Part shown: in pieces, positions 4,904 through 5,139 of the stretch | How the letters are laid out: every line of letters begins with the position of its first letter | Numbering within the stretch: the first letter of the stretch is position 1 | DNA from: an uncultured Ruminococcus sp. | Lineage (GTDB): Bacteria > Bacillota > Clostridia > Oscillospirales > Ruminococcaceae | Reading direction: 5' to 3' | Assembly (NCBI GenBank): GCA_946612185.1 | Contig: CAMOEP010000192.1 | Span: 1 to 5,139 of the forward strand | DNA: 5,139 nucleotides | Program-made: the position numbers and the translations under genes | Notes under the pieces: generated by a model | Databases searched by the model: none | The model's input: the letters and a program-made list of their open reading frames with translations, nothing else | Told to the model about the DNA's origin: nothing

Positions 4904-5139
4904 GTCTTGATTTATTGGGCAGTATCAATTACATGGGATATTCAAATTAAATCTCAGGGCAGCAGCATTTACTTTCCGTGAAGCATTTTCTGATATACAA
5001 TGGAAAACTACCGGTTTCCGTAGAAAGCCATGCGCCGGAATTATTTCCGGCGACAGGCTGGTAAGGGTCTGTACCATCTTGGAAATCCGGAAAACTTGCC
5101 GGTAAAAATCGGCAAAGGTGGGGAAAAAGGGGGTTCAGG

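Larger units (their letters stand above)
4811..5139. other. 329-bp region without a convincing gene: promoter, leader and several small hairpins
   Basis: Besides the promoter and ~58-nt leader of the cohesin-dockerin gene, the outer part holds several inverted repeats: CGCCGGAA/TTCCGGCG (5033-5040 with 5045-5052, perfect, 4-nt loop), TGGTA/TACCA (5059-5063 with 5072-5076) and TTGCCG/CGGCAA (5096-5101 with 5110-5115). A direct repeat GGAAAACT-(A or TG)-CCGGT occurs at 5002-5015 and 5089-5103. Two minus-strand frames and one plus-strand frame are open for short stretches, but none has a ribosome binding site or a recognisable product. The last hairpin, followed by GTTTTCC on the minus strand, might be a weak terminator of a gene beyond the window. 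Confidence 0.55.

Noticed and set aside
5000..5023. Seven-codon plus-strand mini-ORF (MENYRFP) as a leader peptide
   Set aside because: No ribosome binding site, no repeated regulatory codons and no downstream terminator/antiterminator pair.
4925..5077. Minus-strand 50-codon open frame (ATG at 5077, stop at 4925), with another minus frame open from the right edge to 4947
   Set aside because: No ribosome binding site, no recognisable product, and overlapping frames are equally open, as expected for a stop-poor stretch. A partial gene entering from the right cannot be excluded.
5030..5139. Plus-strand open frame from ATG 5030 to the window edge
   Set aside because: No ribosome binding site; the frame runs through a perfect hairpin and gives a low-complexity Gly/Lys-rich end with no recognisable family.
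1..5139. CRISPR arrays, tRNA or rRNA genes, transposase genes
   Set aside because: No regularly spaced repeats, no tRNA cloverleaf or rRNA-like sequence, and no transposase or integrase motif seen in any frame.

Overview
The window looks like a chromosomal piece of a cellulolytic or gut Bacillota bacterium, most likely a Ruminococcus relative (R. flavefaciens / R. champanellensis type). The evidence is a cdaA-cdaR pair of the Gram-positive kind, strong AGGAGG-like ribosome binding sites, sigma-A promoters, moderate GC, and a secreted protein that carries both a cohesin-like domain and a dockerin. This assignment is an inference from gene content. All five recognisable genes lie on the minus strand, so the biology reads from right to left.

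Right end (4811-5139): no convincing gene. It holds the promoter and leader of the first gene, and further upstream several short hairpins and one imperfect direct repeat. Next (4810-3968) is a 280-residue secreted protein: signal peptide, one cohesin-like domain, C-terminal type I dockerin. It stops 5 bp before a 63-bp imperfect palindrome (3900-3962). One arm of that palindrome recurs at the left edge of the window (24-50), so it is a dispersed palindromic repeat found beside gene ends.

Middle (3813-2442): a two-gene operon of a DUF3343 protein (putative sulfur/selenium carrier-like, TTG start) and a PLP-dependent cysteine desulfurase of the class V aminotransferase fold. The reading frames overlap by 11 bp. 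Its leader can fold so that the ribosome binding site is partly paired. The operon ends in a 9-bp-arm inverted repeat that lies directly upstream of the next promoter.

Left (2288-88): cdaA (membrane diadenylate cyclase) and cdaR (YbbR-domain regulator), overlapping by 4 bp (GTGA). They are driven by a clear TTGAAA-N16-TACAAT promoter with a structured ~90-nt leader and closed by a strong intrinsic terminator. The usual third gene, glmM, is absent. The unit should make and tune c-di-AMP at the membrane.

I see no clearly new multi-gene system. The best leads are the cohesin-dockerin protein (possible adaptor scaffoldin), the palindromic repeat family, and the structured leaders and shared TTTGTGATA motif in the two central intergenic regions.
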